Below, piece by piece: positions 9,109-17,572 of a stretch of 59,174 nucleotides of DNA. Origin of the DNA: CAZPMO01 sp964587515. GTDB taxonomy: Bacteria > Pseudomonadota > Alphaproteobacteria > MPNO01. Under the pieces are notes generated by a model. It saw nothing but the letters and a program-made list of their open reading frames with translations. It had not been told where the DNA came from and searched no databases. Position 1 is the stretch's first letter, and each line of letters begins with the position of its first letter. The position numbers were made by a program, and so were the translations under genes. The stretch spans positions 1-59,174 of the forward strand of contig CAZPMO010000006.1 of NCBI GenBank assembly GCA_964587515.1, in the 5' to 3' direction.

Positions 9109-9119
9109 TTGATCAGGAT
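9102..9119. terminator. Small hairpin between convergent stop codons
   Basis: ATCCTGA-TTGA-TCAGGAT forms a perfect 7-bp stem with a 4-base loop spanning the stop codons of the UbiD gene and the convergent glutaredoxin-DinB gene. There is no long T tract on either side, so termination is possible but weakly supported. Confidence 0.35.
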
Positions 9120-9874
9120 TCGTCCCAGATCGCCTCGGTAAGCGGCAGGCCGCGAAGGTCGTTCCGGGTCGGTGGCCGGTCAGGCCTCACACCGGCCTGC
9201 TCCAATAGCGAGGCGACCTGGCGGACATGTTGCGCCGTGTGCCAGACGGTGCGCTCCAGCATTTCATGACGCGACGTTGCGCCGAAATAGGTCGACGCCC
9301 GGCCCGAGAAATCCTGACCTTCGGCGGCCTCCCACCAATTCTGGAAACGACTCCGCACTTCCCGGCCAAACTCGGCGATATCGGCGCTGGTCTTTAAATT
9401 CTCCGGCGGCGGCGCGACCAAATCCTCGTATGTCAGTGTCCCGCTGTTTTTCTCCATGTTGAGGAATGCAGTCGGAACCTGGAAGACGTGATGCATGAGC
9501 ACGCGCCACGCGCGCGGCCGGTTCGGCAGCTCGTCCGCAAGGCGGTCATTCGGCACTTGTCCGACCAGACGGATCGCGGTTTCCAGGATACCGTCAAACC
9601 GTTCCGCCAATTCGTCCGGCGACAGCTCCGGCGCGGTGTCGTCCTCCAGATCCAGGAAATCGACGACGTCCTTGATGATCTGGGCGAACACGAATTCGTC
9701 GCCCCTGGAGACCACGGGCACGCTTCGGGCGCCGAGCCGGTTCAACTGCGCCATGCCGTCGGCTTCCAGAACGTTTATGGAGTCGAATTCGATCCCACGG
9801 ACCGACAGGTAATCCTTTACCCGGAGACAGCTCGTTCAATGAGGCTGCCAGAACACCTTGATCGTTTCGGTCAT
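9113..9874 (-). CDS. Glutaredoxin-DinB fusion protein, candidate selenoprotein (in-frame UGA at codon 13)
   Basis: Read from ATG 9874 (good RBS, GAGGGA, 7 bases upstream), the frame gives MTETIKVFWQPH, then TGA (9836-9838), then TSCLRVKDYLSVRG and on without a stop to 9113. Reading TGA as selenocysteine gives 253 residues: a glutaredoxin-like domain (1-75) with a U13-T-S-C16 redox motif and the cis-proline region SVPVV (51-55), then a DinB-type four-helix domain (about 85-240) with histidines 128/129, 212 and 216 (WHTAQH) placed like the DinB metal triad. Relatives known to me carry CxxC at this site. An ordinary caller would start at ATG 9754 and lose the redox motif. A SECIS-like hairpin follows the TGA. 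The alternative is a nonsense mutation (TGC/TGT to TGA) leaving only DinB. Confidence 0.75.
9802..9824 (-). promoter_or_regulatory. Putative bacterial SECIS element
   Basis: On the minus strand the RNA reads CCG-GGUAA-AGGA-UUACC-UGU-CGG. This is a 5-bp upper stem with a 4-base apical loop, extended by three more pairs beyond a 3-base bulge. The loop begins 19 nt after the UGA and has G at its second position. From memory, bacterial SECIS models need an apical loop about 16-37 nt after UGA with a G among its first two bases, and this hairpin fits both. It is inside the coding sequence, as bacterial SECIS elements are. SelB binding is untested. Confidence 0.5.
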
Positions 9875-10006
9875 GTTCGGTTCCCTCGAGAAGTTCGCCT
9901 CATCCAATCTATGCGTTGCGGCGGCCCATGCCGTCAAGCTCCGCACTAATGGAATTGACGGCGACAACGCCACGACGATGTCAGGTTTCGGGTATCCGCC
10001 TCGAAA

Positions 10007-11578
10007 TCACTCGGGTAGCCCTGCTTCGACGAGACCAATGGCGTAACGTTCCATCATGCCGGGCTCGGCGAAGCGCACTGGACGCATGGTTCCGATCGTA
10101 AGGTCGGGTTCTCGGTTAAGCAAACGGGCGACGCATTCCTTTGCGACGTCCTGTTTGCCGGCGTGCCAGGACATCGATGCCAGGACCAACTCGTTCCGCG
10201 ACAGATCGGGCGCCAGGTGAACGAGCCGGCTGACGTCTTCGAGAGCCTGATCATACTGGCCAGTCAGGAAATGGGCGACGGCGAGTTCCCGAAGATGGCG
10301 GAACCGGTGCGGATCTTCCGGAGCGGCGGCGATCGCCCGCTGCAACATGTCAATTCCGCGCTCATTCTCCCCGAGGTGGCATCGAGCGATCCCGGCCATG
10401 GCCTGCGCCTGGGAAAAACCGGGATTCAATTCAAGGGCGGTTTCGGCCTGCAGAAGCGCGGTGTCGAAATCGCCGCGCAAATCCTGGTTCACCAACGCCG
10501 CGATGAGCCGCGCGAAAAAGCTGGACGGGTCCAGCGACACCGCCCTGTCGGACTCCTCAATCAGGGATTTCTTCAAATCTTCCGGCACATCGATTGCCGT
10601 GAACTCAAACGTGCGATAGCGGCAGAACACCGTCATCGCGGCGGCCATCGAGTTCTCCGGCGCCTGTTCCACCGCCAGACGCAAAATCTCGGCCGCCTCC
10701 TTGTTGTGAGTGTAGGAGTGCACGAAATAACCAGCCGCCTTGGACAACAAATCCGGCACGGCAGCGTGGCGTTGTCGCTACTGCGAAGCTTTTCGAAGGC
10801 GCTGGCCTTGATCCGGAGCCGAACGGCGGAGGCGACACTCTCCGAAATTTCGTCCTCGAGATCGAGGATATCATCCATCTGACGGTCGTAACGTTCCGAC
10901 CAAGTCTGGTGTTGGTCGGCGATATCGATCAGGGAGAAGGACAGACGCAGTCTCTGGCCCACGGCGCGCACGCTGCCTTCGAGCCGAAAATTGACGCCGG
11001 CGCTCGAACCTTCGCGCCCCGCGCCTTCACCCGGCGCAATGTCCAGCACCGAAATCGCGGTCTGTTTCGCCAGGCTGCCGACGATGTCCTCGCGCAAACC
11101 GTCGGCCAGGGACTGACTCTCGTCATCGCCGCTAATCACTTTCATTGGCGGCACGATGACCGTCGGACGTCCATCGGCCGCATTCGCCGCCGGCTTCGGC
11201 GATCGATTCAAGACGCGCGCCGACGTTCACCCCATCGCCATACAGATTATCGCCGTCGACGATCACGTCGCCCATGTTCACGCCGACGCGAAATTGCATT
11301 TGGTCCTTATCGCCAAAGTGGGCGTTGCGATCGGCCAGCAGATGCTGGAATTCGGCAGCACACAGGACCGCCTGCACCGGGCTCGCGAACTCCGCAACGA
11401 CGGAATCGCCGGCGCCGCCGAAAATGCGTCCGTTATGCTCGGCGATGCTGCTGTCGATGATGCCCCGGCACGACTTCAGGGTTGCCAGTGTCCCTTCCTC
11501 GTCGGCCCCCATCAGTTGACTGAAACCAACAACATCGGCAACGAGGATCGTCGTCAACTTTCGCTCTACGTCGCTCAC
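10007..11578 (-). pseudogene. Decayed class III adenylate/guanylate cyclase with TPR domain
   Basis: Three pieces in different frames add up to one gene homologous to the intact cyclase at 27631-29400. Piece 1 (GTG 11578 to about 11190) is the cyclase catalytic domain: TTILVADVVGFSQLM, FGGAGDSVVAEF, GDVIVDGDNLYGDGVNVGAR. Piece 2 (about 11190 to 10765) is the linker: SLADGLREDIVGSLAKQ, FRLEGSVRAVGQRLRL, WSERYDRQMDDIL. Piece 3 (about 10760 to 10007) is the TPR region: HNKEAAEILRLAVEQAPENS. Between pieces 1 and 2 roughly 60 residues present in the paralogue are missing as well as the frame, so this is a true deletion, not just a base-call error. The second break near 10765 is a simple frameshift. 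No full-length product is expected. Confidence 0.8.
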
Positions 11579-11676
11579 GAAAAGGCCCTCTCAAAAATGC
11601 GAATGAGGCGGTTTTCGCCGACGTCATGGGCATTCAATGTCGCCGCAAGCCTTCTCTGGATACGGTGTTCAGCCAT
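11575..11676 (-). pseudogene. Fragment of a second cyclase N terminus
   Basis: From ATG 11676 the frame reads MAEHRIQRRLAATLNAHDVG and reaches a stop after 33 codons. It matches the start of the intact paralogue (MAEERVQRRLAAILAADVVG at 29400). It sits directly upstream of the decayed cyclase, whose GTG overlaps its stop. The remnant looks like the leading end of a tandem duplicate that has been almost entirely deleted. Confidence 0.65.
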
Positions 11677-11933
11677 GTGGGCCACTCTCTACCGGGTGCG
11701 CGTTGTCACTAAAACTCTATGACTCGGGAGAGGCTGAGTCCATCGGGGCTAAAATTTCAAAACGATACACGCCCCGGGCCCGTCGCTTGACCAGCGCGGG
11801 GGCTGGGGTCAAATTAGGGGCGCGCGATCCGGAGCTTCATAAGGCCTATTTCCGGAAATCCTTGATGGTCGACGGTCTCCAGGATGCGAACTCGGTCGAG
11901 TAAACGGCGAAAAATGAACGGGAAAACAAGGAA
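11677..11933. other. Intergenic stretch without recognisable gene
   Basis: Together with the cyclase fragment this is a 355-base gap before the molybdenum hydroxylase. An 88-codon open frame (11637-11903, plus) has no recognisable domain and unconvincing composition. An AT-rich patch around 11750-11770 could hold the promoter of the downstream gene. I see nothing else definite. Confidence 0.5.
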
Positions 11934-14270
11934 ATGACCGACGAGGTACAGGGGCTCGGTGTCGGCGCGCGGTTGCCGCGCAAGGAAGACAAGCGTTTCC
12001 TGCGCGGTCGCGGCCAGTATGTGGCCGATGTGCAGGTTGCCGGCACGCTGGAGCTTGCGTTCGCGCGCAGCCCGGTCGCCCATGCCCGCATCCGCGGAAT
12101 CGAAAAGCCGGAAGGTCCGGTTTATACCGAAGCCGATCTCGATCTCGCGCCGGTCCGCATTATCCCCGATATCCAGGGCTTCAAGCCGTCCGACCAATAC
12201 CCGCTCGCCAAGGATAAGGTGCGATTCGCCGGCGAATGTATTGCCGCCTGCCTGGGCCCGACACGCGCCGCGGCCGAAGACCTGGCCCAGACGGTGATCG
12301 CGGACCTGGATGAATTGCCGGCGGTGATCGAACCGCTGGCCGCGCGCGAACGCGGTCCGGCGCTGCTGCATGAAGACTGGGGCGATAACGTCTATGTGGA
12401 GCGCGACTTCACCGGCGGCGATATCGCGGCGGTGCGCGATTCCCCGGTGGTGGTGACCCGCGATTACCGCATGAACCGTCAATCGACCATGCCCATGGAA
12501 AGCCGCGCGGTGCTGGCCTATTGGGACGACCGCATGGACGAGTTGGTGGTCTATATCACCAGTCAGATCCCGCATCTTATCCGCCTCGGCCTCGCCGAGG
12601 CGCTGGGTCTGCCGATGCGTCAGGTGCACGTCATATCGCCCGATGTCGGCGGCGGGTTCGGCGGCAAGGCTCGCATGACGGCCGAGGAAATCGTGGTCTG
12701 CGCGATCGCGCTGAAGACCCGCAAACCCATCCGCTGGATCGAAGACACGCGCGAGCATCTTATCGCGGCGGTGCACGCCCGCGAACATGTCTACCGGGTT
12801 ACCGCCTATGCCGACGAGCGCGGCCTTATCAAGGGGATCGACGCAGAGATCACCATCGACGGTGGCGCCTATGCGCTGTGGCACACCGGGCCGTTTATGG
12901 AAACCGGCATGGCGGCGCGCAACCTGCCCGGCCCCTATCAGATAGAAAATTTCCGCTGCCGCACCTGGACGGTGGCCACCAACAAGCCATCGCTAGGCGT
13001 CTATCGTGGCGTGGCCCGGCCCGGCGCGTGCTTCGCCATCGAACGCACCATCGACGAGATCGCGCGCGCGGTCGGCCGTGACCCGATGGAGGTGCGCATG
13101 GACAACATGGTGCGCGCCGATCAGATGCCCTATCTCACGGTCTGCGAGATGAAATTCGACAACGGCGATTATCCCGAAAGCGTGCGCCGCGTGGCGGAGC
13201 TGATCGATTACCAGGGCGTGCGCGCGCGCCAGGGCGGTCCGGCCTCGGACGGGCGGCTCTACGGCGTCGGACTCGCGAGTTTTTCCGAACAGTCCGGCCA
13301 CGGCGCCGAGGAATGGGTGCGCCGGCGTACGCCTATTGTTGCGGGATATGAAACAGCGACGGCGCGGCTGAACCCCGACGGCACCATGCAGATCCTGGTT
13401 GCGATACACTCGCACGGCCAGGGCATGGAAACCACACTAGCCCAGATCGCGCACGAGGAACTCGGCATCCACCCCGACGACGTGGTGATCCGCCAGGGCG
13501 ACACCTCGGTCTCGCCGTTCGGCATGGGCACCTTCGCCTCGCGCTCGATCGTCATGGGCGGCGGCGCGGTGTCCAACGCCTGCATCGAACTGCGCGAGAA
13601 GATGGCGCGCATCGCCGGCCACCTGATGCAGTGCGACGCCGGACTGGTCCGATTCGCCGACGGGTCCGCCAACGGCCCTTCCGGGTCCGTGACGCTGGCC
13701 GAAATCGGCCGTATCGCCCATCTCCGCCAGGAGGCCCTGCCCGACGGCATGGACCCTGTGCTCGACGCCACCGCGACCTGGGAGCCCAGCGAATCCTCGG
13801 GCGTGTTCTCCTACGCCACCCACGCCGCCGTTGTCGCCGTCGATCCCGACAGCGGCGCGGTCGAACTGGTGGATTATGCGGTGGTCGAGGATTGCGGCAC
13901 GGTGGTGAACCCCATGGTGGTCGACGGGCAGATTTGCGGCGGCGTCGCCCAAGGCATCGGGACGGCCATGTACGAGGAAGTGCCCTATGACGACGATGGC
14001 CAGCCGATGGCGACCACCTTCGCCGATTATCTGCTGCCGGGCGCGGTCGAGATCCCCGCCATCAAGATAGGCCACATGGTGACGCAAGCGACATCGACCA
14101 AGTTCGGCATGAAGGGCATGGGCGAAGGCGGCGCGATCGCGCCCCCGGCCGCGATCGCAAACGCGCTGCGAGACGCCTTTGCCAACGCCGGCGCGTTCGA
14201 ATTCAACGAAACCCCGCTGAGCCCTACCCGCGTGCGCGCGGTGCTGACCGGCGCCCACCAGGAAAACTGA
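11934..14270 (+). CDS. Xanthine dehydrogenase family protein, molybdopterin-binding subunit
   Basis: A 778-residue large subunit of the molybdenum hydroxylase (CoxL/XdhB/aldehyde oxidase) family. Visible features are the N-terminal LPRKEDKRFLRGRGQYVADV, DVGGGFGGKA, VYRGVARPGACFAIERTID (the active-site loop aligned to AYRGAGRPE), the GQGMET cofactor contact, and the C-terminal GMGEGGAIAP with its catalytic Glu. Such enzymes hydroxylate aldehydes or N-heterocycles at a Mo centre. Normally a 2Fe-2S subunit and an FAD subunit accompany it; neither is nearby. Instead a c-type cytochrome gene follows after 3 bases, so electrons may leave through haem. Related to the modABC supply at 1823-4414. Confidence 0.9.
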   Translation: MTDEVQGLGVGARLPRKEDKRFLRGRGQYVADVQVAGTLELAFARSPVAHARIRGIEKPEGPVYTEADLDLAPVRIIPDIQGFKPSDQYPLAKDKVRFAGECIAACLGPTRAAAEDLAQTVIADLDELPAVIEPLAARERGPALLHEDWGDNVYVERDFTGGDIAAVRDSPVVVTRDYRMNRQSTMPMESRAVLAYWDDRMDELVVYITSQIPHLIRLGLAEALGLPMRQVHVISPDVGGGFGGKARMTAEEIVVCAIALKTRKPIRWIEDTREHLIAAVHAREHVYRVTAYADERGLIKGIDAEITIDGGAYALWHTGPFMETGMAARNLPGPYQIENFRCRTWTVATNKPSLGVYRGVARPGACFAIERTIDEIARAVGRDPMEVRMDNMVRADQMPYLTVCEMKFDNGDYPESVRRVAELIDYQGVRARQGGPASDGRLYGVGLASFSEQSGHGAEEWVRRRTPIVAGYETATARLNPDGTMQILVAIHSHGQGMETTLAQIAHEELGIHPDDVVIRQGDTSVSPFGMGTFASRSIVMGGGAVSNACIELREKMARIAGHLMQCDAGLVRFADGSANGPSGSVTLAEIGRIAHLRQEALPDGMDPVLDATATWEPSESSGVFSYATHAAVVAVDPDSGAVELVDYAVVEDCGTVVNPMVVDGQICGGVAQGIGTAMYEEVPYDDDGQPMATTFADYLLPGAVEIPAIKIGHMVTQATSTKFGMKGMGEGGAIAPPAAIANALRDAFANAGAFEFNETPLSPTRVRAVLTGAHQEN

Positions 14271-14273
14271 AGA

Positions 14274-14666
14274 ATGCCGTCCGTCAGAATAATAGTCGCC
14301 GCGCTCCTGGTCATGCTGACGTTCGGCGCCGCTGATGCAGCCTGGTCCCAGGCGATTTTCGCCAATCCGGTCGAACCCAAGCTCACGCCGAAACTGCGCC
14401 TCGGCAAGCTCAATTACGGCGCTTTTTGCGCGTCCTGCCACGGAAAAATTGGCGGCGGCACGGATAAGGGACCAACCTTCATCAGCCGCATCTATCATCC
14501 CGGCCATCACGGCGACGGAGCCTTCATGAAAGCGCCCCGGCGCGGCGCGCGCGCCCATCACTTTCGCTTCGGTGATATGAAACCGGTAAAGGGCGTTACC
14601 GACGCGCAACTCATATCCATCTTGAAATATGTCCGCGCCGTCCAGCGCGCCAACGGGCTGTTCTGA
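14274..14666 (+). CDS. Monohaem c-type cytochrome
   Basis: A 130-residue exported protein: a signal peptide of about residues 1-23 (AALLVMLTFGAADAA), haem-binding CASCH at 52-56, and a probable axial Met in GDMKPVK (M103). It starts 3 bases after the molybdenum hydroxylase stop, so the two are probably one operon. It is the likely electron acceptor of that enzyme, as cytochrome subunits are in some nicotinate and alcohol/aldehyde dehydrogenases. The HHFRFGDM segment resembles class I cytochrome c C-terminal regions. Confidence 0.88.
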   Translation: MPSVRIIVAALLVMLTFGAADAAWSQAIFANPVEPKLTPKLRLGKLNYGAFCASCHGKIGGGTDKGPTFISRIYHPGHHGDGAFMKAPRRGARAHHFRFGDMKPVKGVTDAQLISILKYVRAVQRANGLF

Positions 14667-14667
14667 C

Positions 14668-15486
14668 TTACTCCTGATAGGGCAGGTGGTCGAACAAGTT
14701 TTCCTTGAGATAGCCCATCGCGAGGAACATGCGTCTCGGACACGGCGTCGCGGTGCGCGCGGACACGCCGTGCAGTGAATCGAGCGAGTTCACGAACATC
14801 ACCAGCACGTTCGATTCATAGGGCACGGTGGCGAATTTCTCGACCAGCCCATCATCGACTTCGTTGTCGCGAAACCCCCGCCCGCCCGTGAACCGAAAGA
14901 GTTCCAGCTCGCCGCCTTCGGACCGGTCTTCAGGGTCACGCAGATAAAGCAGGCTGTTATAGAGCTCGTCTGGGACATCCACATGGGGGCCGCGCAACCG
15001 TGTCGGGTCGCCCAGAACCGGCGTGTTGGCGGTGATCGACGCACCCAGCAGGATGTCGGCGCTGTCATACCAGTCGATGCCATGACTGCCCGGGCGCATG
15101 TCGGCGAGCCGCCCAAAACGGCCCTCGAATTCGGGATAGGTCGCGTCTATCGCGGGACCGAGCACCCGCGCGATATCGGCCAGAAAATCTCGGCTCGCAT
15201 GGGCTTCGGCGAATTCGCGCCACAAGGGGCTGACAGCCGCGCCGCGCGCGAGGTGCTTGAGCTTGATATTGAGACGGAGATTATCGGGATATCCACCCGA
15301 CCCCGCCGGCGCATCGTCCTTTAGCCAAAAATCACTGCGATGCGGGAACGCTTCCAGCGGCGGTGCCTCGGCGATCAGCCGCGCGCAAAGACCGAGATCG
15401 ACGGCGTCGCGAATCACCAGATGGGGAAATGGCGTCATCACCACATCCTCGGGCCGCGCCCGGGCGAGAACTGAGTATCCAGCCAT
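14668..15486 (-). CDS. 2OG-Fe(II) oxygenase family protein
   Basis: A 272-residue protein with the iron-binding facial triad pattern: H168-x-D170 in RGPHVDVP, then H239 in SLHGVSAR, with R244 or R251 positioned to bind 2-oxoglutarate. EGGELELFRF lies between them as in prolyl-hydroxylase-like members. Such enzymes hydroxylate proteins or small molecules; the target is unknown. It is convergent with the cytochrome gene (1 base between them) and divergent from the acyl-CoA dehydrogenase. Confidence 0.8.
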   Translation of the reverse strand: MAGYSVLARARPEDVVMTPFPHLVIRDAVDLGLCARLIAEAPPLEAFPHRSDFWLKDDAPAGSGGYPDNLRLNIKLKHLARGAAVSPLWREFAEAHASRDFLADIARVLGPAIDATYPEFEGRFGRLADMRPGSHGIDWYDSADILLGASITANTPVLGDPTRLRGPHVDVPDELYNSLLYLRDPEDRSEGGELELFRFTGGRGFRDNEVDDGLVEKFATVPYESNVLVMFVNSLDSLHGVSARTATPCPRRMFLAMGYLKENLFDHLPYQE

Positions 15487-15610
15487 TCGCTATTTTGCGC
15501 CCGGCCGGCCGCTTTTGCACCCGCTATCGGGCACCCGGGATGCGACAATTGCGCCGGCCCGCCGTTCGTTGGATGATGGGCGCGGACCGCGCGCGCGAGG
15601 GAGGCGAAGA

Positions 15611-16768
15611 ATGGATACCCAATTACCCGAAGATCTCCGGATGATGAAGGAAACGCTGCGGCGTTTCATCGACAACGAGGTTATCCCCATCGAACGCGAG
15701 GCCTATGACGGGCCGGAGATGGTGCCCGAGATACGGGAGAAGTTGCAGGCGCGCGCTAAGGAGCTCGGCTTCTGGCTGCTCGACGTGCCGGAGGAATATG
15801 GCGGCATGGGATTCGGCATGCTGGCCCGCGTGCTGGTTTGGGAAGAGACCGGCCGCACCATCGCCTTCCCGCGCCGCAAACCCTGGATCTTCGGTTACGA
15901 CGTGAGCCCGATCCTTCAGGAATTCCTGCGCGAGGATCAGAAGGACGACTATCTGTGGCCGGTAATCCGGGGCGAGAAGAAGGCCGCCTTCGCCCAGACT
16001 GAACCGGACGCCGGCGGCGACCCCGCCGGCATGCGCACCACCGCCGTGCGCGACGGCGACCATTACGTGATCAACGGCATGAAGCGTTTCATCACCGGCG
16101 CGGAGACCTCGGACTTCGCCCAGGTCATCTGCGTCACCGACCGCGAGAAGGGGGCGCGCGGCGGCATCTCCTGCATTTTGGTGGAAATGGACACGCCCGG
16201 CGTCGAGATTCTGCGCCAGCAGGAAACCATGATGGACGACCGACCATCCGAACTCGCCTTCACCGATGTGCGCGTGCCGGTCGAAAACATCGTCGGCAAA
16301 GAGGGCGACGGCTTCCGCATGGCCCAACGCTGGATCACCTATGGCCGCATGCGCCACGGCGCGCTGGGGCTCGGCGCCATGGAGCGCTGCCTCGAACTCG
16401 CCGCGACTTACGCCAACCAGCGCGAAACTTTCGGCGCGAAACTCGCCGACCGTCAGGCCGTTCAGTGGATGCTGGTCGATACCTATGCCGATATCAACAT
16501 GCTGCGCCCGATGCTTTACCAGGCGGCGGCACGCTTCGACGCGGGCGAGGACATCCGTTACGAATCCTATCTCTGCAAATATAACGGCGACCGCAAGGGC
16601 TTCGAGGCCGCCGACCGCTGCCTGCAGATCCATGGCGGCGTCGGGCTGACCACCGATCTGCCGATCGAGAAACTGTGGCGCGACCTGCGCTCTTTCATGA
16701 TCACAGAGGGCCCCGAGGACATCCTCAAGATGGCGCTGGCCCGCCACGTGCTACGCGAATACGGCTAG
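15611..16768 (+). CDS. Acyl-CoA dehydrogenase
   Basis: A 385-residue flavoprotein. The start is ATG 15611 (MDTQLPEDL, with the RBS gaggcgaag); an open frame extends to 15257 but overlaps the divergent gene. FAQTEPDAGGDPAGMRT and FITGAETSDFAQV are the FAD- and acyl-CoA-binding motifs. DRCLQIHGGVGLTTDLPIEKLWRDLR is the C-terminal signature. It oxidises an acyl-CoA to the enoyl-CoA and passes electrons to ETF. No other beta-oxidation gene is adjacent. Confidence 0.9.
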   Translation: MDTQLPEDLRMMKETLRRFIDNEVIPIEREAYDGPEMVPEIREKLQARAKELGFWLLDVPEEYGGMGFGMLARVLVWEETGRTIAFPRRKPWIFGYDVSPILQEFLREDQKDDYLWPVIRGEKKAAFAQTEPDAGGDPAGMRTTAVRDGDHYVINGMKRFITGAETSDFAQVICVTDREKGARGGISCILVEMDTPGVEILRQQETMMDDRPSELAFTDVRVPVENIVGKEGDGFRMAQRWITYGRMRHGALGLGAMERCLELAATYANQRETFGAKLADRQAVQWMLVDTYADINMLRPMLYQAAARFDAGEDIRYESYLCKYNGDRKGFEAADRCLQIHGGVGLTTDLPIEKLWRDLRSFMITEGPEDILKMALARHVLREYG

Positions 16769-16855
16769 AACTCTATGCAATTCCCCGATTGTTAACCTGC
16801 CGGGCAGTATTGTCCCACGTTCCGTCTGAACACCCTTCGATGGGAGGACGCGTCC

Positions 16856-17503
16856 ATGGGGTTGACCCTGCTGGATATTGCCGGCCATACATCGTTCGCG
16901 CTGACCGCGCTATCGTTTTACCTGCGCGACATCATCCTGCTGCGGGCGCTCGCCATTGTCAGCGGCGTTGTGGGAATCGCCTATAATTTCTGGCTTCCGG
17001 CCGGGCCGCTGTGGCTGGTGATTTTCTGGCTCACGGTATTCATCGTGATCAATGGGGTGCGCATCGGCGGCATCGTCGCCGAACACCGCTCGGTCGCTTT
17101 GTCCGACGAGGAAAACGAACTCTACGAAATCTTGTTCAAGGATTTCTCGCCGGTCGAATTCATGAAGCTGATGCGGATCAGCAAATGGAAATCGGCGTAT
17201 ACCGGCCAGGGTTTCGCCGCCCAGGGAAAGGATATTTCGGAACTGATCATGCTGTTCAACGGCGAGGTGCGGATCGAACGTGACGGGGCGGAAATCGGCA
17301 CCGCGCGCGATGGCGCGATGATCGGTGAAATTTCGTTCATCCAGGGCGGCGCGGCGACCGCCGACGTCACCGCGACGCGTCCATGCCGCTATATCGTCTG
17401 GCCAAAGGACGAATTGCGCGGCCTTCTGCGCCGCAACCCCAATATGGATGTCGCGATGAAGAACGTCTTCAGCCTGGACCTGATGCAGAAGCTCACCGCG
17501 TAG
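16856..17503 (+). CDS. Membrane-anchored cyclic-nucleotide-binding (Popeye-like) protein
   Basis: A 215-residue protein with two or three N-terminal membrane segments (about residues 15-75) followed by a cNMP-binding beta-roll. EISFIQGGAATADVTATRPCRYIVW corresponds to the phosphate-binding-cassette region, but the usual FGE/RTA pair is altered to IGE and ATADV. The topology, membrane segments then cNMP domain, is that of Popeye-like proteins. Nucleotide binding is likely but not certain. With two cyclase loci in the window it could be a cAMP effector; that is inference. Confidence 0.75.
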   Translation: MGLTLLDIAGHTSFALTALSFYLRDIILLRALAIVSGVVGIAYNFWLPAGPLWLVIFWLTVFIVINGVRIGGIVAEHRSVALSDEENELYEILFKDFSPVEFMKLMRISKWKSAYTGQGFAAQGKDISELIMLFNGEVRIERDGAEIGTARDGAMIGEISFIQGGAATADVTATRPCRYIVWPKDELRGLLRRNPNMDVAMKNVFSLDLMQKLTA

Positions 17504-17536
17504 CGGTCTTTAATAAAGTCTTCAGGAAATCTTTCT

Positions 17537-17546
17537 NNNNNNNNNN
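17537..17546. other. Assembly gap (10 Ns)
   Basis: Ten unresolved bases between the cNMP-binding protein and the PilZ gene mark a scaffold join. The true distance between the flanking genes, and whether anything lies between them, is unknown. Adjacency across this point should not be used as evidence of an operon. Confidence 0.97.
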
Positions 17547-17572
17547 CCGGGAATTGACGAAAGTGTCCGCGA

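Noticed and set aside
9113..9754. Reading the gene as a plain DinB protein starting at ATG 9754
   Set aside because: The frame upstream of 9754 encodes a clear glutaredoxin N terminus with its own RBS; starting at 9754 would begin in the middle of the thioredoxin fold. Kept as the fallback if the TGA is a real nonsense mutation.
11637..11903. 88-codon open frame upstream of the molybdenum hydroxylase
   Set aside because: It overlaps the antisense cyclase fragment, has no recognisable motif and lacks a convincing RBS.
12993..14609. Long minus-strand open frames opposite the molybdenum hydroxylase
   Set aside because: They are arginine/histidine-rich shadows of the GC-rich coding strand without domain similarity.
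15257..15610. N-terminal extension of the acyl-CoA dehydrogenase frame
   Set aside because: It runs through the divergent 2OG oxygenase gene and the promoter region; homology starts at ATG 15611.
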